Below the pieces are notes generated by a model that was not told the origin of the DNA, did no database searches, and was given only the letters and a program-made list of their open reading frames with translations. Made by a program: the position numbers and the translations under genes. From Pseudomonas putida W15Oct28 (GTDB lineage: Bacteria; Pseudomonadota; Gammaproteobacteria; Pseudomonadales; Pseudomonadaceae), in the NCBI RefSeq assembly GCF_000708715.2, contig NZ_JENB01000006.1:62001-126000 (forward strand): a DNA stretch of 64,000 bases. The letters are read 5' to 3'. Below, piece after piece: positions 25,233-32,231 of this stretch (positions are counted from its first letter, which is position 1; each line of letters opens with the position of its first letter).

Positions 25233-25790
25233 TCAAGGAACGACCAGCGTGTCGCCAGCCTGAAGTTGGATGTTGGTGGACATGTCCCGCCCAGACACCA
25301 GGTCCTTATATCGCACGGGCAGGATCTTTTGGGAAGCGCCGGTGCCGCGGACCACCTTGATATCGCTTTCGTCAGCAAACTTGTCCAGGCCGCCCGACAT
25401 GCTCAGCGCCTGAAGCACGGCGGTAGGCCCCGCCATCTGCACAGGCCCCGGCTTGATAACTTTGCCTTGGACATAGACCAGGTTGCCGGCGATGCTCTTG
25501 ACGACAACGCTGACGTTCGGGTCGGGGAGGAATTTTTCGAGTTTGGCAGCCACCTGTTTTTCAACTGCCGTTACATCCAGCCCGGCAACATTGATGCGCC
25601 CGGCCAAGGGGAAGGTAATACTGCCATCGGGTAGTACGGTGGCTTCTTGACGCAGGCTGTCTTCCTGCCACACCGAAACCATCACCACATCACCGGGGCT
25701 GAGCAGGTAAGCCGCACCGCTCTGATCGGCGTTGCCGGCATCGGACCACACCGTCAGCACGCAGAATGCGGCAATCAATGAACGCATCAT
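25233..25790 (-). CDS. Wza-like polysaccharide export protein (short form)
   Basis: A 185-residue exported protein with the poly_export domain (YLLSPGDVVMVSVWQEDSL, VLPDGSITFPLAGRINVAGLD) and one SLBB domain (NLVYVQGKVIKPGPVQMAGP, SMSGGLDKFADESDIKVVR). The ATG at 25790 has GGAGGG six bases upstream; the longer frame to 25961 is not credible. The signal peptide is MMRSLIAAFCVLTVWSDAGNA; the only cysteine in it is not in a lipobox, so unlike E. coli Wza this form seems not lipidated and lacks the C-terminal membrane helix (Wza is about twice as long). That matches short exporters of XrtA-like clusters, where a separate barrel is present. Confidence 0.88.
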   Translation of the reverse strand: MMRSLIAAFCVLTVWSDAGNADQSGAAYLLSPGDVVMVSVWQEDSLRQEATVLPDGSITFPLAGRINVAGLDVTAVEKQVAAKLEKFLPDPNVSVVVKSIAGNLVYVQGKVIKPGPVQMAGPTAVLQALSMSGGLDKFADESDIKVVRGTGASQKILPVRYKDLVSGRDMSTNIQLQAGDTLVVP

Positions 25791-26056
25791 GAGGGTCCCT
25801 CCGGCCAAATGGCCCGAAAAAGAGCACTGAATGAGAACAGCACACCAACTCTCGCTCTGCTTCGCGGCCTGAACCCGCCGCGATGGCCTCGGCCTTTCCG
25901 GAGGCCCCAAGCTTGACGCTTTATAGGAAGGCTGCCTTGCTCTGCAACCAAGGCCTTTCAAGGGCTACTGGGAATATAGCAACGGTTGGGAAATTCACAA
26001 GCCAGCCCCTGGGCTTGCAACAACCTCTGGCCGCTCTGGAAAGGAGCCGGTCAGCC
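25791..26056. other. 266-base gap between the exporter gene and the micropeptide gene
   Basis: No gene is supported here. Two small inverted repeats are visible: tggcctc/gaggccc around 25893-25910 and caagccagcccctgggcttg (25998-26017). Read on the minus strand, the second is followed by gaattt and could weakly terminate transcripts from the micropeptide gene. It is unclear whether the export operon has its own promoter here. Confidence 0.35.
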
Positions 26057-26233
26057 TCAGATTTTTCTTCTGTTTGCCACCAGCACAAAGCCAACAACCG
26101 CGAAGGCCAACAACCAGCCGGCGGTTGAAACAGGAATGATACTGTTTTGGTTTACATACGAATCTGCCGCACGCGCAGCGCCACTCAGCAACACCAGCAA
26201 GAACATCGATTTGATAATCAGAGTCGTGCGCAT
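26057..26233 (-). CDS. 58-residue exported micropeptide with PEP-CTERM-like tail
   Basis: The ATG at 26233 has GGAGGGG three bases upstream, a strong ribosome site; an in-frame GTG at 26251 lies upstream of that site. The product has a Sec signal (MRTTLIIKSMFLLVLLSGAARA, cut near residue 22), about ten polar residues (ADSYVNQNS), then IIPVSTAGW, a hydrophobic stretch to residue 53 and the end NRRKI. Proline motif, hydrophobic span and a terminal basic cluster are the three parts of a PEP-CTERM-like sorting signal. No exosortase gene is in the window. It precedes the export genes. Alternatively it is simply a small bitopic membrane protein. Confidence 0.62.
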   Translation of the reverse strand: MRTTLIIKSMFLLVLLSGAARAADSYVNQNSIIPVSTAGWLLAFAVVGFVLVANRRKI

Positions 26234-26308
26234 ACGCCCCTCCAAAAACACAGGAAAATCAATTAGTTATTTGCTCGGTGTGGCGGGAGTTGTTTCGCTG
26301 TTGACTTG

Positions 26309-26337
26309 AGCTTATGGGCACAATGACACTACGTCAA
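26309..26337 (-). promoter_or_regulatory. Candidate sigma-70 promoter for the micropeptide/export operon
   Basis: On the minus strand TTGACG and TAAGCT are 17 bases apart, with the predicted start about 75-80 bases before the micropeptide ATG. The -35 is good (5 of 6), the -10 poor. The surrounding 230 bases are AT-rich for this genome and otherwise empty. Low-confidence reading by eye. Confidence 0.3.
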
Positions 26338-26483
26338 TGATCCGACACCATAATAAAAATCAATGGGCGATGGGCGCATTCGTCAAAATATCGACATGCA
26401 ATTTATGCAAAGAAATGCGGCTGCAAGGGAGGCTGCGTTTCACGGATGAGAACACGTGGGGGCGGGCCCTGCCCCCTGTGGTT

Positions 26484-27026
26484 TTATTCGTCTGCGTGGT
26501 GAACCACGACCAGCAATTGCGCCGGCTGGGCACCTACCGAGCGTAGTCGATGCGGTGTCTGGGCGTTGAAATGCAAGGCATCGCCCTGCTCCAGCAGCAC
26601 CCGTTCGTTCATGAAATCCACCTCCACCTGGCCTGCGTGCACGAACAGAAACTCCTCGCCCAGGTGTTCCTTGAACGTGGGGTCGCTGAACTCGGACGGC
26701 GGCTGGATCAGGAACGGCAGCAGGCTGCGCTGCCCGACCTGGCTGGTGAGGGCCGCATAGCCCGGCCCTTGCCCATCGCCTACCAGGGCCTGACGTTCGC
26801 CATGGCGCACCAGGCTGTAGCGGCTCTGGCCGACCTGTTCTTCGGCGAACAGCTCTTCGACATTGACGTTCAACGCCCGTGCGAGCTTTAGCGCGGCGGC
26901 AATCGAGGGTGTATTCAGGCCGCGCTCGACCTTGGACAGGTAGCTTTTGGTCATGCCGGTCTTCTCGGCCAGCATTTCCAGGGTCATTCCCAGTTTCTTA
27001 CGCAGCAGTTTCAATCGGATAGACAT
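26484..27026 (-). CDS. XRE-cupin transcriptional regulator
   Basis: A 180-residue regulator. Residues 1-60 form an XRE helix-turn-helix (KLLRKKLGMTLEMLAEKTGMTKSYLSKVERG), and residues 105-178 a cupin sensor (EEFLFVHAGQVEVDFMNERVLLEQGDALHFNAQTPHRL). Relatives regulate amino acid, polyamine or short-chain acid metabolism. Start at 27026 (MSIRLKLL) is the normal N-terminus. It lies between the exopolysaccharide export genes and atoE, separated from atoE by a REP pair, so its target is not obvious. Confidence 0.9.
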   Translation of the reverse strand: MSIRLKLLRKKLGMTLEMLAEKTGMTKSYLSKVERGLNTPSIAAALKLARALNVNVEELFAEEQVGQSRYSLVRHGERQALVGDGQGPGYAALTSQVGQRSLLPFLIQPPSEFSDPTFKEHLGEEFLFVHAGQVEVDFMNERVLLEQGDALHFNAQTPHRLRSVGAQPAQLLVVVHHADE

Positions 27027-27091
27027 GTGACGCGGGTTTCCCAGGCTGAGGCAGCTCGGCAATGATACGTAAACTGCCCAGGAAATGCTGG

Positions 27092-27207
27092 GGCTGCTTT
27101 GCAGCCCATCGCCGGCAAGCCAGGCTCCCACAAACACAGCATCACTTTCGAGGCATGCGCCGTACCTGTGGGAGCTGGCTTGCCGGCGATGGGCCGCACA
27201 GCGGCCC
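27092..27207. repeat. REP inverted pair, gggagctggcttgccggcgatggg type
   Basis: Left arm cccatcgccggcaagccagg and right arm gctggcttgccggcgatggg, each extended by gcagcc/ggccgc, about 40 bases per arm. A second sequence variant of the REP family in this genome; it separates the regulator gene from the end of atoE. Confidence 0.85.
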
Positions 27208-27212
27208 TGCCT

Positions 27213-28631
27213 TCATGGCATCACAGGCGGTACGTACTGCAGCGTCGTCCCCAGCGCCCACAGCAGCACCAGCACCAACGGCACGTGCACCAGCAACTGC
27301 ACGAACGAGAAGCCGATCAGGTCACGCGCCTTGAGCCCCAGCACACCCAGCAGCGGCAGCATGTAGAACGGGTTGATCAGGTTCGGCAGGGCTTCGGCCG
27401 CGTTGTAGATCTGCACCGCCCAGCCCAGGTGGTACTGCAGGTCGTTGGCCACCAGCATCACGTATGGTGCCTCGATGATCCACTTGCCACCGCCCGAAGG
27501 GATGAAGAAGCCCAGCACCGCCGAATACACCCCCATCAGCACGGCATAGGTGTCATGGGTGGCAATCTGGGTGAAGAACAGCGAAATATGGTGGGCCAGG
27601 GTCTGTTCATCAACGCCCTTAACCTGGGTGAGAATGGCCGCGATGGAACCGTACAGCGGGAACTGGATCAGCACACCCGTGGTAGTCGGTACGGCGCGCG
27701 CCACTGCGTCAAGAAAGCTGCGCGGGCGCCAGTGCAGCAAGGCGCCGAGCATGATGAACAGCAGGTTGTAGGTATTCAGCCCGGAGATCGCGGTAATCGC
27801 AGGCTTGGTGGCGAACTCCTGGTAGAGCCAGCCAGCGGCCAGGGCCACCAGCAGCAGGATCAGGATGGGGCTGTGCTCCAGCCACTCACCCGGGCGGGTG
27901 CGCTGCGGTGCAGGTGGTGCGGTGAAGCTGGGGTCGACGCCGCAGTCTTCGGCACTGCGCGCGCTGTTCGGGCCCGGGGCCGTGGCGTAGGCGATTAATA
28001 GCGAAACCACCACCAGCGCCGCCAACAGGACGCCGGACTGCCAGAGGAAGATGGTTTCAGTGAACGGGATCACCCCGGTAATCGACAGGATCGAAGGTGG
28101 CAGGCTGGCCGGGTTGGCCTGCAGCTGCGCCGCCGACGATGACAAACCCAGCGCCCACACCGCGCCCAGGCCCAGGTAGGCGGCCGCGCCGGCGGCGCGG
28201 TAGTCCATCTTCAGGTCGGTGCGCCGCGCCAGTGCGCGTACCAGCAGGCCACCGAACACCAGCGACAGGCCCCAGTTGAGCAAGGAGGCCAGCATCGAGA
28301 TCAGTGCTACCCAGCACACGGCCGAGCGACCATTGCCGGGGATACGCGCCAGGCGATCGATCAGCCGCGCGGCGGGTGGCGAGCTGGCCACCACGTAACC
28401 GCCAATGACCACGAAGGCCATCTGCATGGTGAACGGGATCAGGCTCCAGAAGCCGTCACCAAAGGCCTTGGCGGTGTCGGTCGGCTTCGCACCCATGGCC
28501 AAAGCACCGATACACACCAGCAGCACAGCAAGGGCGGCGAACACCCAGGAGTCGGGGAACCAGCGTTCGGCCCAGTTGGAACAACGCAAGGCGAAGCGCG
28601 CGGAACGGCTGTCTTGGATTTCAGCGGCCAC
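27213..28631 (-). CDS. atoE: Short-chain fatty acid transporter AtoE
   Basis: A 472-residue inner-membrane transporter with about twelve spans, of the AtoE/TIGR00366 family that takes up acetoacetate, butyrate and similar acids. Marks are ERWFPDSWVFAALAVLLVCIG at the N-terminus, IPFTMQMAFVVIGGYVVASSP, PNSGGGKW-like FFIPSGGGKWIIEAPYVM, and LINPFYMLPLLGVLG. I place the start at a GTG (28631) with AAGGA eight bases upstream; the longer frame runs through a REP element. It lies downstream of the CoA-transferase genes, with a REP pair in between, so it may be partly uncoupled from them. Confidence 0.92.
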   Translation of the reverse strand: MAAEIQDSRSARFALRCSNWAERWFPDSWVFAALAVLLVCIGALAMGAKPTDTAKAFGDGFWSLIPFTMQMAFVVIGGYVVASSPPAARLIDRLARIPGNGRSAVCWVALISMLASLLNWGLSLVFGGLLVRALARRTDLKMDYRAAGAAAYLGLGAVWALGLSSSAAQLQANPASLPPSILSITGVIPFTETIFLWQSGVLLAALVVVSLLIAYATAPGPNSARSAEDCGVDPSFTAPPAPQRTRPGEWLEHSPILILLLVALAAGWLYQEFATKPAITAISGLNTYNLLFIMLGALLHWRPRSFLDAVARAVPTTTGVLIQFPLYGSIAAILTQVKGVDEQTLAHHISLFFTQIATHDTYAVLMGVYSAVLGFFIPSGGGKWIIEAPYVMLVANDLQYHLGWAVQIYNAAEALPNLINPFYMLPLLGVLGLKARDLIGFSFVQLLVHVPLVLVLLWALGTTLQYVPPVMP

Positions 28632-28683
28632 AGTCGAATTCCTTTTATTGGTTTTATCGGATAAATCAGCAAAAACACAAAAC

Positions 28684-28784
28684 CCCTGTAGGAGCAGCCT
28701 TGTGCTGCGAAGGGGCCAGTACAGACAAACATTATGTGAATGCCTGCACTGGCCCCTTCGCAGCACAAGGCTGCTCCTACAGGG
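28684..28784. repeat. REP inverted pair, gtaggagcagcc type
   Basis: Arms cctgtaggagcagccttgtg and cacaaggctgctcctacagg, each followed inward by ctgcgaaggggcca and its complement, about 34 bases per arm. It sits between atoA and atoE within one transcription direction, so it may lower downstream expression. Confidence 0.88.
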
Positions 28785-28805
28785 GAATGTGTGAAACCCT
28801 TTGAA

Positions 28806-29462
28806 TCAGAAGGTCATTTCCTTCACATCATCCGGCACGATCAGCTTGCCGGCGGTTTTCGCGATGATCTCTTCAACGCTTACCCCCGGCGCGGTTTCGC
28901 GCAGGATGAAGGCGCCGTCTTCGATCTCCAGGTAGGCCAGGTCGGTCAGCACCTTGCGGATGCAGCCGGCGCCGGTCAGCGGCAGGCTGCATTGCGCCAG
29001 CAACTTGGACTCACCGTCCTTGGAGGCGTGGGTCATGGTGACGATGATGTTCTCGGCGCCAGCCACCAGGTCCATGGCACCGCCCATGCCCTTGACCAGC
29101 TTGCCGGGGATCATCCACGAGGCGATGTTGCCTTGTACGTCCACTTCAAAGGCACCCAGCACGGTCAGGTCGACGTGGCCACCACGGATCATGGCAAACG
29201 ATTGTGCCGAATCGAAAATCGAGGCGCCGCGGCGAGCGGTGACGGTTTGTTTGCCGGCGTTGATCATGTCGGCATCGAGGGTGCTTTCAGTCGGGAACTC
29301 GCCCATGCCGAGCAGGCCGTTTTCCGATTGCAGCATCACATCCATGTCGGCGGGTACGTAGTTGGCCACCAGGGTCGGAATGCCGATGCCCAGGTTGACG
29401 TAGTAGCCGTCTTTCAGTTCACGTGCGACGCGTTGCGCCATCTGTTCGCGGGTCAGTGCCAT
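28806..29462 (-). CDS. atoA: 3-oxoacid/acetate CoA-transferase, beta subunit
   Basis: A 218-residue subunit of a family I CoA-transferase that moves CoA between acyl-CoA and a free short-chain or 3-oxo acid. The catalytic glutamate is in the LQSENGLLGMGEF motif (Glu47), and the NLGIGIPTLVANY entry, GGHVDLTVLGAFEVD and GAENIIVTMTH segments match AtoA/ScoB. It works as a heteromer with the alpha subunit encoded 35 bases upstream. Whether the acceptor is acetate (AtoDA) or succinate (SCOT) is uncertain; the neighbouring AtoE favours acetoacetate use. Confidence 0.93.
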   Translation of the reverse strand: MALTREQMAQRVARELKDGYYVNLGIGIPTLVANYVPADMDVMLQSENGLLGMGEFPTESTLDADMINAGKQTVTARRGASIFDSAQSFAMIRGGHVDLTVLGAFEVDVQGNIASWMIPGKLVKGMGGAMDLVAGAENIIVTMTHASKDGESKLLAQCSLPLTGAGCIRKVLTDLAYLEIEDGAFILRETAPGVSVEEIIAKTAGKLIVPDDVKEMTF

Positions 29463-29497
29463 GGTCAGGATCTCTTTGTTGTTCTGGTAGAGGCCGC

Positions 29498-30196
29498 TCA
29501 GGCCTTGACGGTGCGCTTCTCGATACGCTTTTCGAAGGTGCCGACGATGACACGGTCCACGTAGATGCCCGGGGTGTGGATTTCGCTGGGCAACAGCACG
29601 CCGGGTTCGACGATCTCTTCCACTTCGACCACGGTGATCTTGCCGGCTGTGGCCGCCAGCGGGTTGAAGTTTTGCGCGGTGTTGCGGTACACCACGTTGC
29701 CGTAGTGGTCGGCCTTCCAGCCTTTGACAATGGCGAAGTCACCGGTGATGGATTCTTCAAGGATGTACTTACGGCCATTGAATTCGCGCACTTCCTTGCC
29801 CTCGGCAACCGGGGTGCCGTAGCCGGTAGCGGTGAAGAACGCCGGGATTCCGGCACCGCCGGCGCGCATCTTCTCGGCCAGGGTGCCCTGAGGGGTCAGC
29901 TCCACATCCAGCTCACCGCTAAGCAGTTGGCGTTCGAATTCGGCGTTTTCGCCCACATAGGAGGCGATCATCTTGCGAATCTGCCGGTCTTCCAGCAACA
30001 CGCCCAGGCCGAAGCCGTCGACGCCGCAGTTGTTCGACACTACGGTCAGGCCCTTGACGCCGCGTCGCTTGATTTCGCTGATAAGGTTTTCCGGGATGCC
30101 GCACAGGCCGAAACCACCGGCCAGCACTGTCATGTTGTCGGTCAGGCCTTCGAGGGCCTGTTCGTAGGTTGCAACGCGCTTGTCCAGTCCGGCCAT
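29498..30196 (-). CDS. atoD: 3-oxoacid/acetate CoA-transferase, alpha subunit
   Basis: A 232-residue alpha subunit, beginning [18 protein letters not shown], with the CoA-binding loop [16 protein letters not shown] near residues 25-39 and [15 protein letters not shown] and [18 protein letters not shown] segments later. The start at 30196 is chosen because upstream sequence has no homology. Together with the next gene it activates acetoacetate or related acids. Divergent from a LysR gene that is its likely activator. Confidence 0.93.
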   Translation of the reverse strand: MAGLDKRVATYEQALEGLTDNMTVLAGGFGLCGIPENLISEIKRRGVKGLTVVSNNCGVDGFGLGVLLEDRQIRKMIASYVGENAEFERQLLSGELDVELTPQGTLAEKMRAGGAGIPAFFTATGYGTPVAEGKEVREFNGRKYILEESITGDFAIVKGWKADHYGNVVYRNTAQNFNPLAATAGKITVVEVEEIVEPGVLLPSEIHTPGIYVDRVIVGTFEKRIEKRTVKA

Positions 30197-30336
30197 GCTG
30201 ATCCGCCTTTTGTAGTTGTAGAACCGACGAGGCTGTCGGTGAGCGTGTGCAGACATCTTCACCGCACGCGACTGATTTGTTAATTTTGTTTTCGTCATCG
30301 ATTGATAACTTTTACAAAACAAACAATAGGCCTGCC
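30197..30336. promoter_or_regulatory. Divergent region between atoD and LysR gene
   Basis: 140 bases with an AT-rich segment at 30275-30325 (ttaattttgttttcgtcatc and attgataacttttac). The usual place for a LysR operator overlapping both promoters; no specific box is claimed. Confidence 0.4.
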
Positions 30337-31242
30337 ATGAACGTCAAGCAACTGCGTGCCTTTGTCGCCGTGGCCAAGTACCAGAGCTTCGCCCAGGCCG
30401 GTGAGCACCTGCATATCTCGCAGCCCGCCCTGAGCCTGACCATCAAGGCCCTGGAAGAAAACCTCGGCGGCGCCCTGCTCAGCCGCACCACCCGCAGCGT
30501 CAGCCTGACTGCCGAGGGCGAGGTGTTGCTACCGCTGGCACGGCGCCTGCTGGCAGACTGGGACGACACTGAAGAGATGCTGCGCCAACGCTTCACCCTG
30601 CAACTGGGCCGGGTGTCGGTGGCGGCCATGCCCGCCTTTGCCGGCAACCTCCTGCCCCACTCGCTCAAGGTGTTTCGCCAACGCTACCCCAAGGTCAACG
30701 TCACGGTGCATGACGTGATCAACGAACAGGTGCTGGAACTGGTACGCCATCGCCGCGTCGAACTGGGCATCGGCTTCGAGCCGGACAACATCGACGGGCT
30801 GGACTTCCACCCGTTGTACCTGGACCGCTTCGTCGCGGTGGTCCCGGCCGACTCGCCCTTGGCGCTGCTGCCCCAGGTAAGCTGGGCACAGCTGATGGCC
30901 GAAGACTTCGTGGCCCTGCAACGCCCTTCGGCGGTGCGCCTGCTGATGGAGCAGAATGTGGCCGCCCACCACGGCAAACTGGCCGTGGCATTCGAGAGCC
31001 ACCAGTTGGCAACCATTGGCCGCATGGTCGCCAGCGGCCTGGGGGTCAGTGCCGTGCCGGCGCTGTGCATCAACCAGATGCAGGAACTCGGCGCCCGCTG
31101 CATCACCCTGGTAGAGCCAACGGTCGAGCGGCGCATCGGCGTGATTGCCCTCAGCGAACACAAGCTTTCCACTGCAGCGCAAGCGCTGCTTGAGGTTCTG
31201 CTTTCCAATACCCGCATCCCGGAGGTGACATGCGTTACGTGA
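30337..31242 (+). CDS. LysR-family regulator, probably of the ato genes
   Basis: A 301-residue LysR protein. Helix-turn-helix at residues 1-60 ([41 protein letters not shown] in consecutive segments), and an effector domain from about 90 ([18 protein letters not shown]) to the end. Start at 30337 gives the normal N-terminus; the frame upstream is not conserved. Divergent orientation to atoDA suggests control of that operon, perhaps with a short-chain acid as ligand. Its end overlaps the aldo/keto reductase gene by thirteen bases. Confidence 0.9.
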   Translation: MNVKQLRAFVAVAKYQSFAQAGEHLHISQPALSLTIKALEENLGGALLSRTTRSVSLTAEGEVLLPLARRLLADWDDTEEMLRQRFTLQLGRVSVAAMPAFAGNLLPHSLKVFRQRYPKVNVTVHDVINEQVLELVRHRRVELGIGFEPDNIDGLDFHPLYLDRFVAVVPADSPLALLPQVSWAQLMAEDFVALQRPSAVRLLMEQNVAAHHGKLAVAFESHQLATIGRMVASGLGVSAVPALCINQMQELGARCITLVEPTVERRIGVIALSEHKLSTAAQALLEVLLSNTRIPEVTCVT

Positions 31243-32051
31243 AACTGGCAGGTTCGAGCGTTCCGGCCATTGGCCAGGGCACCTGGTACATGGGTGAAGA
31301 CCCCGGCCGCAAGGCTGCCGAGGTAGCAGCCCTGCAACAGGGTATCGAGTTGGGCCTGACCCTGATCGACACCGCCGAGATGTATGCCGAAGGCGGCGCG
31401 GAAGAAGTGGTTGGCCAGGCCATTGCCGGGCGCCGCGACCAGGTATTTCTGGTCAGCAAGGTGTACCCGCACAATGCCAGCCGACGCGGTATGGCGGCCG
31501 CCTGCGAGCGCAGCCTCACCCGCCTGGGTACCAACTGCATCGACCTGTACCTGCTGCATTGGCGTGGCCAACACCCGCTGGAGGAAACCGTCGAAGCCTT
31601 CGAGCGTTTGCGCGAGCAAGGCAAGATCAGGCGCTGGGGCGTGTCCAACTTCGACGTCGACGACCTGCGCGAACTTCACAACCCTGAATGCGCAACCAAC
31701 CAGGTGTTGTACAATCCGGCCCAGCGTGGCATCGAGTTCGACCTGCTGCCATGGTGCGAAAAGCGCGCGCTGCCGACCATGGCCTACTGCCCGCTGGCCC
31801 AGGCCGGGCGCTTGTTGCAGCACCCGGTGCTGGCAGAAATCGCCGAGCGGCATGGCGCCACACCGGCCCAGGTCAGCCTGGCCTGGGTGACCCGCAGTGA
31901 TGGGGTGATCGCCATCCCCAAGGCCGTGGCGCCCGAGCATGTGCGGCTGAATGCAGCCGCAGGGGCACTGACCTTGAACAGCGAAGACCTGCGGGCGATC
32001 GACCGGGCGTTCCCGGCGCCGACGCGCAAGCAGCGGTTGGCGATGGTGTAG
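31230..32051 (+). CDS. Aldo/keto reductase
   Basis: A 273-residue NADPH-dependent oxidoreductase with an (alpha/beta)8 fold. The catalytic tetrad is visible: Asp47 and Tyr52 in LIDTAEMYAEGGAEE, Lys77 in LVSKVYPHN, His110 in LYLLHWRG. The cofactor region IAIPKAVAPEHVRLNAAA is near the C-terminus. It would reduce small aldehydes or ketones in the cytoplasm. It overlaps the LysR gene, so the two are co-transcribed; a link to acetoacetate metabolism is possible but unproven. Confidence 0.93.
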   Translation: MRYVKLAGSSVPAIGQGTWYMGEDPGRKAAEVAALQQGIELGLTLIDTAEMYAEGGAEEVVGQAIAGRRDQVFLVSKVYPHNASRRGMAAACERSLTRLGTNCIDLYLLHWRGQHPLEETVEAFERLREQGKIRRWGVSNFDVDDLRELHNPECATNQVLYNPAQRGIEFDLLPWCEKRALPTMAYCPLAQAGRLLQHPVLAEIAERHGATPAQVSLAWVTRSDGVIAIPKAVAPEHVRLNAAAGALTLNSEDLRAIDRAFPAPTRKQRLAMV

Positions 32052-32080
32052 GGCGAGCGCAATCCGGGCCAGGACGCGAT

Positions 32081-32168
32081 CCCTGTGGGAGCGGGCACGC
32101 CCGCGAACACCGGCAACGCCGGTGCCATGCAACGCGGTGGCTGCTTCGCGGGCACGCCCGCTCCCACA
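32081..32168. repeat. REP inverted pair, tgtgggagcgggc type
   Basis: Arms ccctgtgggagcgggcacgc and gcgggcacgcccgctcccac with inner gaacaccggcaacgccggtg. Located between the convergent aldo/keto reductase and dnaE2 genes. Confidence 0.88.
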
Positions 32169-32231
32169 AGGATCCTTGCAAGGCCCAAGATTTGAGCACA
32201 CCGCCTGTTCGCATAATTGCGGCGCCGGGGG

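Noticed and set aside
21693..26233. Exosortase (EpsH/XrtA) gene expected with this module
   Set aside because: No multi-span protein with exosortase Cys/Arg/His pattern was seen anywhere in the window.
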